Shown here: positions 24,609 through 32,101 of the stretch, piece after piece
Numbering within the stretch: the stretch's first letter is position 1
Layout: every line of letters starts with the position of its first letter
Source of the DNA: Treponema sp.
GTDB lineage: Bacteria > Spirochaetota > Spirochaetia > Treponematales > Breznakiellaceae
Direction: 5' to 3'
NCBI GenBank assembly: GCA_031257105.1
Contig: JAIRPG010000073.1
Span: 1 to 41,316 of the forward strand
DNA: 41,316 nt
Notes under the pieces: model-generated
What the model was told of the DNA's origin: nothing
What the model saw: only the letters and a program-made list of their open reading frames with translations
The model's database searches: none
Translations under genes and position numbers: made by a program

Positions 24609-25361
24609 TTAATCGGCTTCTCTAAACAAAAAATTGTTGAACATATTAGCCGACGCCGGCGCGTCATAGATAAAGCGCCCTTCAGGTATTCCTTGATTCG
24701 TCTTAATCTCCGAAAAATCGAAGCGGACCGTCCCCTCAGAGAGGGTTCGGCCTTCAATACGCCGGATAAGCCGCGTAGCGGGATCAATACACAGGATGAT
24801 CTCCCGAAAGCCTTCGGATGCGGAACGCCGGGAAAGCCGCAATTTAACCACCATCTCGCCTGATCCCGGATCCAGCGCTTCCGGATCGGGCCCGGAAACA
24901 AAAGCCGGCGCATAGTTACGCCGCAGGAGGCTTAACCCCTGGGCGCCGGCAAGAGAAGCTCCTATTCCGCCTGTGCGTTGGGAGGAATTGACGGCTTGAT
25001 TCAGGACGGCGCGGTATTCCGGCAGATACACCGTGAGAAGTTCCCCATCAAAAAGGATCACCTGGCTCGCCGGAGAGGTAAAATCGATCCGTAAAAACGA
25101 CGGGACGCGGTGTAATACCGTCCCGTACATATCGGTGTTGCCCGAACGAATTTTGATACGCGCCTCATAGTCCTTGACGCCGTTATATTTCTCGGCAACC
25201 ATTTCCAGATACCGCTCCGCGGTGACGATCTCCTGAGAACCGGCGAAAAAACCGCCCTTCAATATGAAAGCGATGACAAACAGCTTCTTTATATGCACGT
25301 GTTTATCATACCTGAAAAGGTCATAAAAAAACAAGGCGATGTAAGAAATTCGGGTTATCAC
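24609..25361 (-). CDS. LolA-like outer-membrane lipoprotein carrier / sorting protein
   Basis: Up to 250 residues. After a leader (KKLFVIAFILKGGFFAGSQ) the protein follows the LolA pattern: RYLEMVAEKYNGVKDYEARIKI, MYGTVLHRVPSFLRIDFTSPASQVILFDGELLTVYLPEYRAVLNQ, a repeated beta half-barrel, and LCIDPATRLIRRIEGRT...VRFDFSEIKTNQGIPEGRFIYDAP. LolA carries lipoproteins across the periplasm, which fits this lipoprotein-rich locus. The GTG at 25361 has no ribosome site. GTG 25298 (residue 22), directly before the leader, is a good alternative start. It is separated from rodZ by a hairpin. Confidence 0.8.
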   Translation of the reverse strand: MITRISYIALFFYDLFRYDKHVHIKKLFVIAFILKGGFFAGSQEIVTAERYLEMVAEKYNGVKDYEARIKIRSGNTDMYGTVLHRVPSFLRIDFTSPASQVILFDGELLTVYLPEYRAVLNQAVNSSQRTGGIGASLAGAQGLSLLRRNYAPAFVSGPDPEALDPGSGEMVVKLRLSRRSASEGFREIILCIDPATRLIRRIEGRTLSEGTVRFDFSEIKTNQGIPEGRFIYDAPASANMFNNFLFREAD

Positions 25362-25378
25362 CGGGTTCTATTTTGGAA

Positions 25379-25384
25379 TATAAT
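25379..25384 (+). promoter_or_regulatory. Consensus -10 (TATAAT) upstream of the small hypothetical gene
   Basis: A perfect TATAAT lies 38 bp before the ATG at 25423. At 17-bp spacing the -35 position reads TATCAC and is weak. The segment is nearly symmetrical, so a -10 in the opposite direction (for the lolA-like gene) is also possible. Confidence 0.5.
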
Positions 25385-25422
25385 AGAGCTGTTGAACAAC
25401 GTTATGGGATTGGAGTGTATTT

Positions 25423-25746
25423 ATGGATACCTTTGGCTATCTTGAAGCGTTACCCTTGAACCGGATTGTCAAATACCGGGGACCGTTCTCCAAAGATGGT
25501 TTTCCATTCACCGGTTTTATGCGGCAGCACCCTTCGGAAAAGAACAAACTCATTCTTATCGATGATCCGCTGGGAGAAACGCCCCGGATACTGGAATTCA
25601 AACTTGAAGATATACTCCATGCCGAAGAAGTCCCCCAGGCGGTTACGCAAAGCGGCGAGGGCGTACCTTTGGTCAAGCTCTGGATCCGCCGGGGAGCGCG
25701 GGGGATGATTCTAGAACCCTTTGTGGTAGGCGACTCTCCCGCGTGA
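25423..25746 (+). CDS. Small conserved-looking hypothetical protein
   Basis: 107 residues, not recognised. It has no signal peptide and no membrane segment. It is beta-rich with several prolines (LEALPLNRIVKYRGPFSKDGFPFTGFMRQHP) and a compact middle (KNKLILIDDPLGETPRILEFKLEDILHAEEVPQ). The start has TTGGAG about 8 nt upstream and a TATAAT box farther up. Its stop overlaps the start of the radical SAM gene (GTGA), so the two are translated together and may act together. Composition fits a cytoplasmic globular protein. Confidence 0.7.
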   Translation: MDTFGYLEALPLNRIVKYRGPFSKDGFPFTGFMRQHPSEKNKLILIDDPLGETPRILEFKLEDILHAEEVPQAVTQSGEGVPLVKLWIRRGARGMILEPFVVGDSPA

Positions 25747-26804
25747 CTATTCCCGCCGCCCATTTTTTCAGGCCGGAGGAAGCTGCGCCGCAAACTGCGC
25801 CGCAAACTGCGCCGCAAACTGCGGCGATGCGGAACCTTCGCTGTTTTCTCTGTCCCCGGCAATGCGCGCTTCCGCCGGGGGCAAAGGGCCGCTGCGGCGT
25901 CAGGGTGAACGTGGACGGCAGGGGAGAGATACCCTTCTACGGCTTTATTACCGCTTTAGCGGAAGACCCTATAGAGAAAAAGCCGCTCTACCACTACCGT
26001 CCGGGCTCGAATATCCTTTCCCTGGGGTTTGCGGGCTGCAACCTTCGCTGCCCGTTTTGTCAGAATTACCGGTTGTCCCAAGGTACCGGTTCGCCGGGGA
26101 CGCCGTTGCCGCCGGAGAAGATCATTGCCTTAGCCCGCGACCGGGGGTTCAAACAGATAGCCTACACCTATTCGGAGCCCCTGATTCACGTGGAATTCCT
26201 TTTGGACTGCATGGCGGCGGCGCGGGAAGCGGGAATAGCCAATGTACTGGTGAGCAACGGCTTTGTTTCAGCCGAAGCTGCGGCAGAGATCCTCCCCCTT
26301 ACCGGCGCGGTTAACATCGATCTGAAGTGTTTTTCCGAAGCAACCTATTCCAAGGTACTGGGCGGCGGACTTTCCGCGGTTCTCGCCTTTATCGAAGCGG
26401 CTTTCCGGGGCGGCGTTCATGTAGAAGTTACTACCCTGGTAGTTCCGGGTCTGAACGATTCCGACGCCGAACTAGACGCTGCCGGACGGTTTATCGCCGG
26501 ACTTTCCCCGGATATTCCCTGGCACCTCTCGGCGTATCACCCTGCGTACCGCTGGAACGCCCCGCCCACGGATCCGGTCGTACTGGAAGCCGCGGCCCGG
26601 CGGGCTCAAGGCGTCCTTTCCTTTGTCTACACCGGTAACATTGCCGGAGGTTTGAGCGATACCCTTTGTCCTCGCTGCGGGAATCCTCTGGTTATCCGCC
26701 GGGGATACCGCGTCGATACCCGGGGGCTTATCTTGAACGGCGCCGAACCGGCTGACGGGTATTGCTGTTCCCGCTGCGGCTCCCCCGTTCCTTTTCGGGC
26801 CTAA
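25743..26804 (+). CDS. AmmeMemoRadiSam-type radical SAM enzyme (AmrS-like)
   Basis: 353 residues. The CxxxCxxC cluster motif is in AGCNLRCPFCQNYRLSQG. Family features include the N-terminal CFLCPRQCALPPGAKGRCGVR motif, FYGFITALAEDPIEKKPLYHYRPGS, and IAYTYSEPLIHVEF. A C-terminal zinc-ribbon-like pair (CPRCG...CCSRCG) is present. The family is defined by co-occurrence with AMMECR1 and Memo proteins; neither is in the window and the reaction is not established. It is a glycyl-radical-activating-like enzyme. The GTG start overlaps the preceding gene's stop. An alternative start, ATG 25827, lies just after a repeat array encoding PQTAPQTAPQTA. Confidence 0.85.
   Translation: MTIPAAHFFRPEEAAPQTAPQTAPQTAAMRNLRCFLCPRQCALPPGAKGRCGVRVNVDGRGEIPFYGFITALAEDPIEKKPLYHYRPGSNILSLGFAGCNLRCPFCQNYRLSQGTGSPGTPLPPEKIIALARDRGFKQIAYTYSEPLIHVEFLLDCMAAAREAGIANVLVSNGFVSAEAAAEILPLTGAVNIDLKCFSEATYSKVLGGGLSAVLAFIEAAFRGGVHVEVTTLVVPGLNDSDAELDAAGRFIAGLSPDIPWHLSAYHPAYRWNAPPTDPVVLEAAARRAQGVLSFVYTGNIAGGLSDTLCPRCGNPLVIRRGYRVDTRGLILNGAEPADGYCCSRCGSPVPFRA
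25787..25822 (+). repeat. 12-bp in-frame tandem repeat, 3 perfect units, in the radical SAM gene
   Basis: Three identical GCCGCAAACTGC units encode PQTA repeated three times in the N-terminal extension, directly upstream of the first conserved cysteine motif. The junction contains TGCG-c-CGCA. Confidence 0.95.
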
Positions 26805-26816
26805 GGAGAGCGGCTT

Positions 26817-28034
26817 ATGGATACGTTTGATATTTTTCGCGCGGGGTGTTTTATTTTTGCCCTCTTGTTTCATGGCGCTCTGTGGGTTGGGCTCTTCAAG
26901 GCGTGGCGGCGGGATAGGCGTTTTGAGCGGGTTTTGGAGCCTGCTCTGGAGCCTGCTCTGGAGCCTTCAGGCGGGGCTCCCCTCGTTTCGGTGATCATTC
27001 CCGCGCATAACGAAGCGTCTTGCCTTCCGGCGCTGTTGGAAAGCCTCTGCCGGCAGGATTACCCTGCGGCGGAGTACGTCTTTATCGATGACCGTTCCAC
27101 CGACGGCTCCGGGGAACTGCTCCACGCTTTCGCCGCCGGCGCGAGCCCGTTTGCGGAAGGCGCGGCGCGCCGGCGGGTAACGATCATCAGCATTACGGAG
27201 AATTCCGGGCCGAACCACAAACAGTACGCTCTGGCCAAGGGTATAGCCGCCGCTTCGGGCAGCCTCCTCCTCTTTACCGATGGAGATTGCCGGGCGCCGC
27301 CTTCCTGGATTTCCGCCATGACCGCCCGGATGGACGATCCCCGCGTCGGCTTGGTTCTGGGGCCTGTTTTTAAGGATACCGCCGGAAAGGGCTTTCTCCA
27401 CCGGTACCAGTGTTTTGATCACGCCGTGCGTTATATGTACCTGGCGGCCTCAACCGGCCTTGACGCGGCGGGGGGCGGCTTTGGGAACAACCTGATATTC
27501 CGGCGGGAAGCGCTGGAGGCGGCGGGAGGCTACGAAGCGGTTCCTCCCTCCGTTACGGAAGACGCCGCGCTCATCGCCACGATACGGCAGGGTTCGCCGG
27601 GGAAGCCCCATTTCAAAGTACGGGCAGCCTGCGGCGCCGGGACTCATATCCTTACCCGGACGGAATCTTCCTGGAAACGGCTGGTGAACCAAACGCTCCG
27701 CTGGAACAACGGGGGGCTCTTTTCTACCGATAGGGCCACCCGGATCGGTTACGGCGTCCTCATGCTCATCATCGCTTCGGGGGTACTCACCGTTCCCTTT
27801 CTGCCCCTCTGCCCGGGGCTCTGGATTTTCCCCGCCATGGTATTCGCCGGCATGGTACTGAACGCCGTCCTTACCCTGCGGATCTTCGGTTTTTCCATGC
27901 CTCAACTGGGAGCGGTTTCCATTCTTCTGGTACTGTTTATCCCCTGTTATTTCACTTTTCTTACGATTCTCGGTATTTTGGGCGTTAAAGCTCATTGGGC
28001 GGGCGCCGATCTATCCAACCGGCGATTCGCTTGA
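26817..28034 (+). CDS. Family 2 glycosyltransferase, membrane bound
   Basis: 405 residues. A membrane helix lies at the N-terminus (FRAGCFIFALLFHGALWVGLF). A GT-A domain starts at VSVIIPAHNEASCLPALLESL, with YVFIDDRSTDGS and the DxD-like TDGDCRAP motif, then VTEDAALIATI and the acceptor-side QTLRWNNGG (a QxxRW-like motif). Three to four C-terminal membrane helices follow. This architecture is that of processive or lipid-linked cell-envelope glycosyltransferases. The start has AAGGAGAG upstream, 12 bp after the radical SAM stop. A repeat in the cytoplasmic linker encodes LEPALEPALEP. The acceptor is unknown. Confidence 0.88.
   Translation: MDTFDIFRAGCFIFALLFHGALWVGLFKAWRRDRRFERVLEPALEPALEPSGGAPLVSVIIPAHNEASCLPALLESLCRQDYPAAEYVFIDDRSTDGSGELLHAFAAGASPFAEGAARRRVTIISITENSGPNHKQYALAKGIAAASGSLLLFTDGDCRAPPSWISAMTARMDDPRVGLVLGPVFKDTAGKGFLHRYQCFDHAVRYMYLAASTGLDAAGGGFGNNLIFRREALEAAGGYEAVPPSVTEDAALIATIRQGSPGKPHFKVRAACGAGTHILTRTESSWKRLVNQTLRWNNGGLFSTDRATRIGYGVLMLIIASGVLTVPFLPLCPGLWIFPAMVFAGMVLNAVLTLRIFGFSMPQLGAVSILLVLFIPCYFTFLTILGILGVKAHWAGADLSNRRFA
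26934..26969 (+). repeat. 12-bp in-frame tandem repeat, 3 units, in the glycosyltransferase
   Basis: The units are 26934-26945, 26946-26957 and 26958-26969 (type CTGGAGCCTGCT), encoding LEPA/LEPA/LEPS between the N-terminal membrane helix and the GT-A domain. Units contain GAGC-ct-GCTC. Confidence 0.92.
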
Positions 28035-28060
28035 CCATAGGTTTTCTTTTCTCATACTAT
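28031..28060 (+). promoter_or_regulatory. Promoter of the DUF4912 gene, predicting a leaderless mRNA
   Basis: TTGACC (28031-28036), an 18-bp spacer and TACTAT (28055-28060) lie only 7 bp before the ATG at 28068. Transcription would start at or within two bases of that ATG, and no Shine-Dalgarno is present. The -35 overlaps the stop codon of the glycosyltransferase gene. Confidence 0.6.
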
Positions 28061-28067
28061 TGCGGGT

Positions 28068-28736
28068 ATGCTTGAACCCCCGTATACGCGGTGTTATCTG
28101 GAAAGCTTGACTACCGCGGAATTAGTAATCTTGGCGGATCAATCCGGTATTGACCTTCCCCGGGATCTGGAGCGGGTTTTCATAATAGAAGAACTGCTGG
28201 AATTGGAAACGGATGCGGAAGAAGACGTGGAAACGCCCGGAGCGGATCCGCCGGCGGAAGTGGATATTCTGGAGCCGGCGTTTCTACCGGAACACTACAA
28301 TATTACTTTTATCGATATATTGATTCGGGATCCGCTCTGGGTTTTTGCCTTTTGGGAGATAAAGGAACAGGATAAAGAACTGTACGAGGGGGACGCCGAT
28401 TTCGGCGGGTACTATCTACAGGCGGTTCCGACAGATAAGCGTCCGGATTCCGGCGACGATCCGCTCCACGAGGGGAAATCATTTACGATACCGGTGGGGC
28501 CGGACGACAACGCATGGTATGTAAATTTTCCCTTGGGAGGGCGTTTTAAGATAGAACTCAAGGTTTCCCTGAAAAACAGGGAAACGCTCCTGGCTGTTTC
28601 CCGGCCATTCAAGCTTTCCCAACTGCTTCCGCCGAGCGCGCGCGCCCGTCCGGCGGTATTGTCAGGCATAGACGAACTCCCGGTACTCAGGAATACCGAC
28701 CGTTTGTCCAGAATCCTTCAAAATCACCATTCGTAG
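28068..28736 (+). CDS. DUF4912 domain protein
   Basis: 222 residues. An N-terminal helical part (LESLTTAELVILADQSGIDLPRDLERVFIIEELLELE) resembles a Rho-N/SAP-like helix-extended-loop. An acidic stretch then leads to the DUF4912 core (NITFIDILIRDPLWVFAFWEI, VPVGPDDNAWYVNFPLGGRFKIELKV). The function of DUF4912 is not known to me; its fold looks like a small beta-sandwich. It lies 14 bp upstream of the GH57 gene, and the pairing suggests a link with alpha-glucan metabolism (inference). There is no ribosome site before the ATG. Confidence 0.8.
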   Translation: MLEPPYTRCYLESLTTAELVILADQSGIDLPRDLERVFIIEELLELETDAEEDVETPGADPPAEVDILEPAFLPEHYNITFIDILIRDPLWVFAFWEIKEQDKELYEGDADFGGYYLQAVPTDKRPDSGDDPLHEGKSFTIPVGPDDNAWYVNFPLGGRFKIELKVSLKNRETLLAVSRPFKLSQLLPPSARARPAVLSGIDELPVLRNTDRLSRILQNHHS

Positions 28737-28750
28737 TATAAAGGCTGGTT

Positions 28751-30358
28751 ATGATGAGCAAATCTCCGGTTGTTTCGATAGTGTTAAATGCCCATGTACC
28801 TTTTATCAGCCTTCCGGAAAACAAGAGCGATGGCGTCCCGGTGGAAGAACAGTGGCTGTTCGAAGCTCTATCGGAAACCTATATTCCCCTTTTGCAAGTC
28901 TTCGAACGGCTTGACGCGGCTCATATCCCTTTCCGCCTGGGGCTAGTCCTATCCCCTGTCCTCTGTCAGATGCTGAACAACCAAGAAACGCTGCAACGGT
29001 ACCTCGTATACACGAGCCAGCAGATAGAATTCGGCGCCCGTGAATGTGCGCGTACCCGGGGGGCGAAACTGGAGCCCCTGGCGAAGCTGTTCTACGATCG
29101 TATGATAGACCGGCGGATCTTCTTTACCGGGCGCTGCGACTGGAACATCCTTAAAACGCTGGACTATTACCAGAAAAAGGGAAAGCTGGAACTGCTTACC
29201 ACCGCGGCAACGTATGCGTATCTCCCGCTCTACACGGCTTATTCCGAGGGGGTGCAGGCGCAGCTTGAAGTAGCGGCGGCGTCCCACCGGAGCGTTTTCG
29301 GCGTGAAGCCCCAAGGGTTCTGGCTGCCCGAAATGGGGTGGACGGAGGAACTCGATGCGTACCTCAGGGCCTATAACTTCGGTTATACAATAGTAGAAAC
29401 CCATGGGGCGCTCGGAGGAAAGCCGGGGGCGGCAAAGGGCAGTTTTTATCCCGTGGTAACACCTTCCCGGCTGCACATCCTTATTCGGGATTACTCCGCC
29501 TGCCGGGACATCAACGATAGCAAGACCGGCTGCCGTTTTAACCCGCTCTACAGTGACTACGGCAAAGATCCGGGCTACGAACTACCCGCGGAAATGGTCA
29601 AGCCGTTTCTCGGCTTTCGCGGTGAGCGGGGCCGTACCGGTTACCGGTATTGGACTATCGGAGGCGGCGTCGCCGGACGGCGGCTTTACGATCCCTATCG
29701 AGCCGAGGCGCTGGCGGCGGAGCAGGCTCGCGCTTTCCTGGACGCCCGGATTTCCAGACTGCGGGCGGCGGCGGAATTTATGCAAGAAACTCCGATAAGC
29801 CTTTGCGCCTTGGACGCGGATATCTTTGGCCGCTATTGGTACGAAGGCCCCACCTTCCTCGAAGCCCTCTTCCGGGAGGGGGCTCGGAGGAGCGGAGAAA
29901 TTCAGTTTATGAACCCCGGCGAATACCTCTGCAAACAGCGTTGGCCGGATTTACAGACCAGCGTTCCCGGCTTTTCTTCCTGGGGCGTTAACGGCTACAG
30001 CGAAACGTGGCTGGATTCATCGAACGATTGGATGTACCGCCACGGACTGCGCTCTCTCAGCCGGATGATCGAACTGGCGGAACGCTTTCCCAACGACACG
30101 GGGCTCAAAGAACGGGCGTTAAACCAGGCCGCCAGGGAAATTCTCCTTGCCCAGGCGTCGGACTGGCCGAAGCTGCTCTACCGGCAGGAATTTTCGGACT
30201 ATGCCCGCGCCCAGCTTGAAGACGCCCTGCGGAACTTCACCACTATCTATGAATCTTTGGGCAGCAATTACATCAGCACCGAGTGGCTGACCGCTCTGGA
30301 GCGGCGGCACAACATCTTTCCCCATATCAATTACCGGATTTTCCGCCACAAACGGTAG
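28751..30358 (+). CDS. GH57 family glycoside hydrolase, probable 1,4-alpha-glucan branching enzyme
   Basis: 535 residues, cytoplasmic. It starts with the GH57 strand VVSIVLNAHVPFI (the family's HxH-type motif is reduced to a single His). Glu194 in GFWLPEMGW fits the GH57 nucleophile and Asp355 in CALDADIFGRYWYEGP fits the acid/base. A helical C-terminal region (LKERALNQAAREILLAQASDWPKLLYRQEFSDYARAQLEDAL) is typical of the branching-enzyme (DUF1957) subgroup. It would introduce alpha-1,6 branches into glycogen. ATG 28751 and ATG 28754 are both possible, with AAAGG upstream. It ends convergently with accA around a GC-rich hairpin. Confidence 0.85.
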   Translation: MMSKSPVVSIVLNAHVPFISLPENKSDGVPVEEQWLFEALSETYIPLLQVFERLDAAHIPFRLGLVLSPVLCQMLNNQETLQRYLVYTSQQIEFGARECARTRGAKLEPLAKLFYDRMIDRRIFFTGRCDWNILKTLDYYQKKGKLELLTTAATYAYLPLYTAYSEGVQAQLEVAAASHRSVFGVKPQGFWLPEMGWTEELDAYLRAYNFGYTIVETHGALGGKPGAAKGSFYPVVTPSRLHILIRDYSACRDINDSKTGCRFNPLYSDYGKDPGYELPAEMVKPFLGFRGERGRTGYRYWTIGGGVAGRRLYDPYRAEALAAEQARAFLDARISRLRAAAEFMQETPISLCALDADIFGRYWYEGPTFLEALFREGARRSGEIQFMNPGEYLCKQRWPDLQTSVPGFSSWGVNGYSETWLDSSNDWMYRHGLRSLSRMIELAERFPNDTGLKERALNQAAREILLAQASDWPKLLYRQEFSDYARAQLEDALRNFTTIYESLGSNYISTEWLTALERRHNIFPHINYRIFRHKR

Positions 30359-30372
30359 CCGCGCCGTACGCG

Positions 30373-30395
30373 ATAGCCGCGCCGCGCGCGGCTAT
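30373..30395. terminator. GC-rich hairpin between convergent GH57 and accA genes
   Basis: Perfect 10-bp arms (ATAGCCGCGC/GCGCGGCTAT) close on a 3-nt loop. The right arm includes the accA stop codon (30392-30394). A TAGCCGCGCCG direct repeat also occurs at 30357. There is no T tract on either strand, so it may slow polymerase or act with Rho. Confidence 0.45.
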
Positions 30396-31207
30396 TCCAA
30401 GAAGACCCCTATCTTACGAAATTTAGCGTAGCGGGTTTCCTGCAGGGAAGCGGGATCCCGTCCCGCAAAGCGCCCGAGCGCGTCATGGAGGTAGGCGGCA
30501 ATATTGGCTGCGGTTTCCTTGACATTGGTCTGAGCCCCGCCTTCGCTTTCGGGGATAATATGTTCGCACACCCCAAAAGCCAGGAGATCCTCAGCGGTGA
30601 TCTTGAGCTGTTCCGCCGCTTCTTTTTCCCGCCCCGCATCCTTCCAGAGTATCGATGCACAGCCCCTTGGGGAAATGACCGAATAGAGGGCGTTTTCCAG
30701 CAGCGCAAGTTCATCGCAGACCCCCAGGGCTAAGGCGCCGCCGGAACCTCCTTCGCCCAGCACCACGGAGATCACCGGCGTCCGGAGGGTCATAAATTCC
30801 AGCAGATTCCGGGCTATAGCCTCGCCCTGCCCCCGCTCCTCCGCGCCGGTACCCGGATACGCCCCCGGCGTATCGATAAAGCAAATCACCGGACGGTGGA
30901 ATTTTTCCGCCTGTTTAGCCAGCCGCAGGGCCTTGCGGTATCCTTCCGGCTGGGGCTGGGCGTTGTTTGTTTTCTGGAACTCTTCGATGTTCCGGCCTCG
31001 GGCCTGGGCGATGATTGTCACCGGACGTTGATCCGCGGAGGGGCCCAGCCGAGCGATGCCTCCTACGATAGCGGGATCATCCCCAAAACGCCGGTCGCCG
31101 TGAAATTCGGTAAAGTCCGTGAATATCAGGGGAATATAATCGTACACCGAAGGCCGAAGGATCTTCTTGAACTGTTCGAGCTTCTGGATAATGGTGAGTT
31201 TTGACAT
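30392..31207 (-). CDS. accA: Acetyl-CoA carboxylase carboxyltransferase subunit alpha
   Basis: 271 residues, cytoplasmic. Family segments include YDYIPLIFTDFTEFHGDRRFGDDPAIVGGIARL, VTIIAQARGRN, GYRKALRLAKQAEKFHRPVICFIDTPGAYPGTGAEERGQGEAIARNL and SVVLGEGGSGGALALGVCDELALLENALYSVISPRGCASILWKD. With AccD it moves the carboxyl group from biotin to acetyl-CoA to give malonyl-CoA for fatty-acid synthesis. It is slightly shorter than E. coli AccA, missing some of the N-terminal helix. The start overlaps the accD stop (TGATG), giving coupled translation and equal subunit amounts. Confidence 0.96.
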   Translation of the reverse strand: MSKLTIIQKLEQFKKILRPSVYDYIPLIFTDFTEFHGDRRFGDDPAIVGGIARLGPSADQRPVTIIAQARGRNIEEFQKTNNAQPQPEGYRKALRLAKQAEKFHRPVICFIDTPGAYPGTGAEERGQGEAIARNLLEFMTLRTPVISVVLGEGGSGGALALGVCDELALLENALYSVISPRGCASILWKDAGREKEAAEQLKITAEDLLAFGVCEHIIPESEGGAQTNVKETAANIAAYLHDALGRFAGRDPASLQETRYAKFRKIGVFLE

Positions 31208-32019
31208 CAGAGGGCCTCCTGGCGGGCGTCCGGCTTGTAGTTATGAAGGGCGATGATACGGGCCAAAACGCTTCGCAGATCGCGGCGAGGCGCGATCATG
31301 TCCACGAAGCCGTGGCTGTGGAGGAATTCGGCGGACTGGAAGTCTTCGGGCAAGGTATGGCCGATAGTACCCTCTATGACCCGCCTGCCCGCGAAGCCTA
31401 CCAGGGCTTTGGGTTCGGCGATGATCACATCTCCCAGGGACGCGAAAGAGGCGGTGACCCCCCCGGTGGTGGGATCGGTGAGTACGGTGATATAGAGCTG
31501 CCCCGCTTGGCTGTGCAGCGCCACGGCGCCGGACGTTTTGGCCATCTGCATAAGGGAAATGATCCCTTCCTGCATACGGGCGCCTCCGGAAGCGGTAAAC
31601 ATAACCGCTGGAAGCTTGTGTTCCGCGGCGTACTCAAAAACCCGGGCAACCTTCTCGCCTACCACGCTGCCCATGCTGGCCATCATAAACCGGCTGTCCA
31701 TAATACCGAGCGCCACCGGGTATCCCAAAATAAGGCCCGTACCGGTGACAATGGCTTCCCTGGTAGCGCATATTTTTTGGGACTGAGCGATTTTTTCATC
31801 ATAACCGGGAAAATCAAGGGGATTTTTTGAGGTCATGGAAGCGTCAAATTCCTTAAAACTGCCTTCGTCGATGGTCAGTTTAAGCCGATCCTGCCAGCCT
31901 ATGCGGGCATGGTAGTTACACGTACCGCAGACCCAGAGGTTCTTTTCGAATTCCTCCGGTTCCACCACGGTTTTACAATGGGGACAGGCAAAGCCCGTAT
32001 TTTCCAGCGTTAAAGACAT
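31207..32019 (-). CDS. accD: Acetyl-CoA carboxylase carboxyltransferase subunit beta
   Basis: 270 residues. The N-terminal zinc finger has four cysteines (ACPHC at ~11-14 and WVCGTC at ~30-33), followed by HARIGWQDRLKLTIDEGSFKEFD, IVTGTGLILGYPVALGIMDSRFMMASMGSVVGEKVARVFEYA, ASGGARMQEGIISLMQMAKTSGA and TDPTTGGVTASFASLGDVIIAEPKALVGFAGRRVIEGTI. It forms the carboxyltransferase heterotetramer with AccA. The ATG sits 3-4 nt after the predicted transcription start and has no Shine-Dalgarno, so the mRNA appears leaderless. Confidence 0.96.
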   Translation of the reverse strand: MSLTLENTGFACPHCKTVVEPEEFEKNLWVCGTCNYHARIGWQDRLKLTIDEGSFKEFDASMTSKNPLDFPGYDEKIAQSQKICATREAIVTGTGLILGYPVALGIMDSRFMMASMGSVVGEKVARVFEYAAEHKLPAVMFTASGGARMQEGIISLMQMAKTSGAVALHSQAGQLYITVLTDPTTGGVTASFASLGDVIIAEPKALVGFAGRRVIEGTIGHTLPEDFQSAEFLHSHGFVDMIAPRRDLRSVLARIIALHNYKPDARQEAL

Positions 32020-32029
32020 ACTATAGGCC

Positions 32030-32057
32030 AGTATACCGGGTTTTCCATGACAGTCAA
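32030..32057 (-). promoter_or_regulatory. Promoter of accDA, predicting a leaderless mRNA
   Basis: On the minus strand TTGACT (32052-32057), a 16-bp spacer and TATACT (32030-32035) lie 10 bp before the accD ATG (32019). +1 is expected near 32022-32024, leaving 3-5 nt of leader and no ribosome site. Confidence 0.7.
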
Positions 32058-32101
32058 CCGCTTTTTGTCATAATGAGCGGCGTCGAGAGCCTGCAACCGC
32101 T

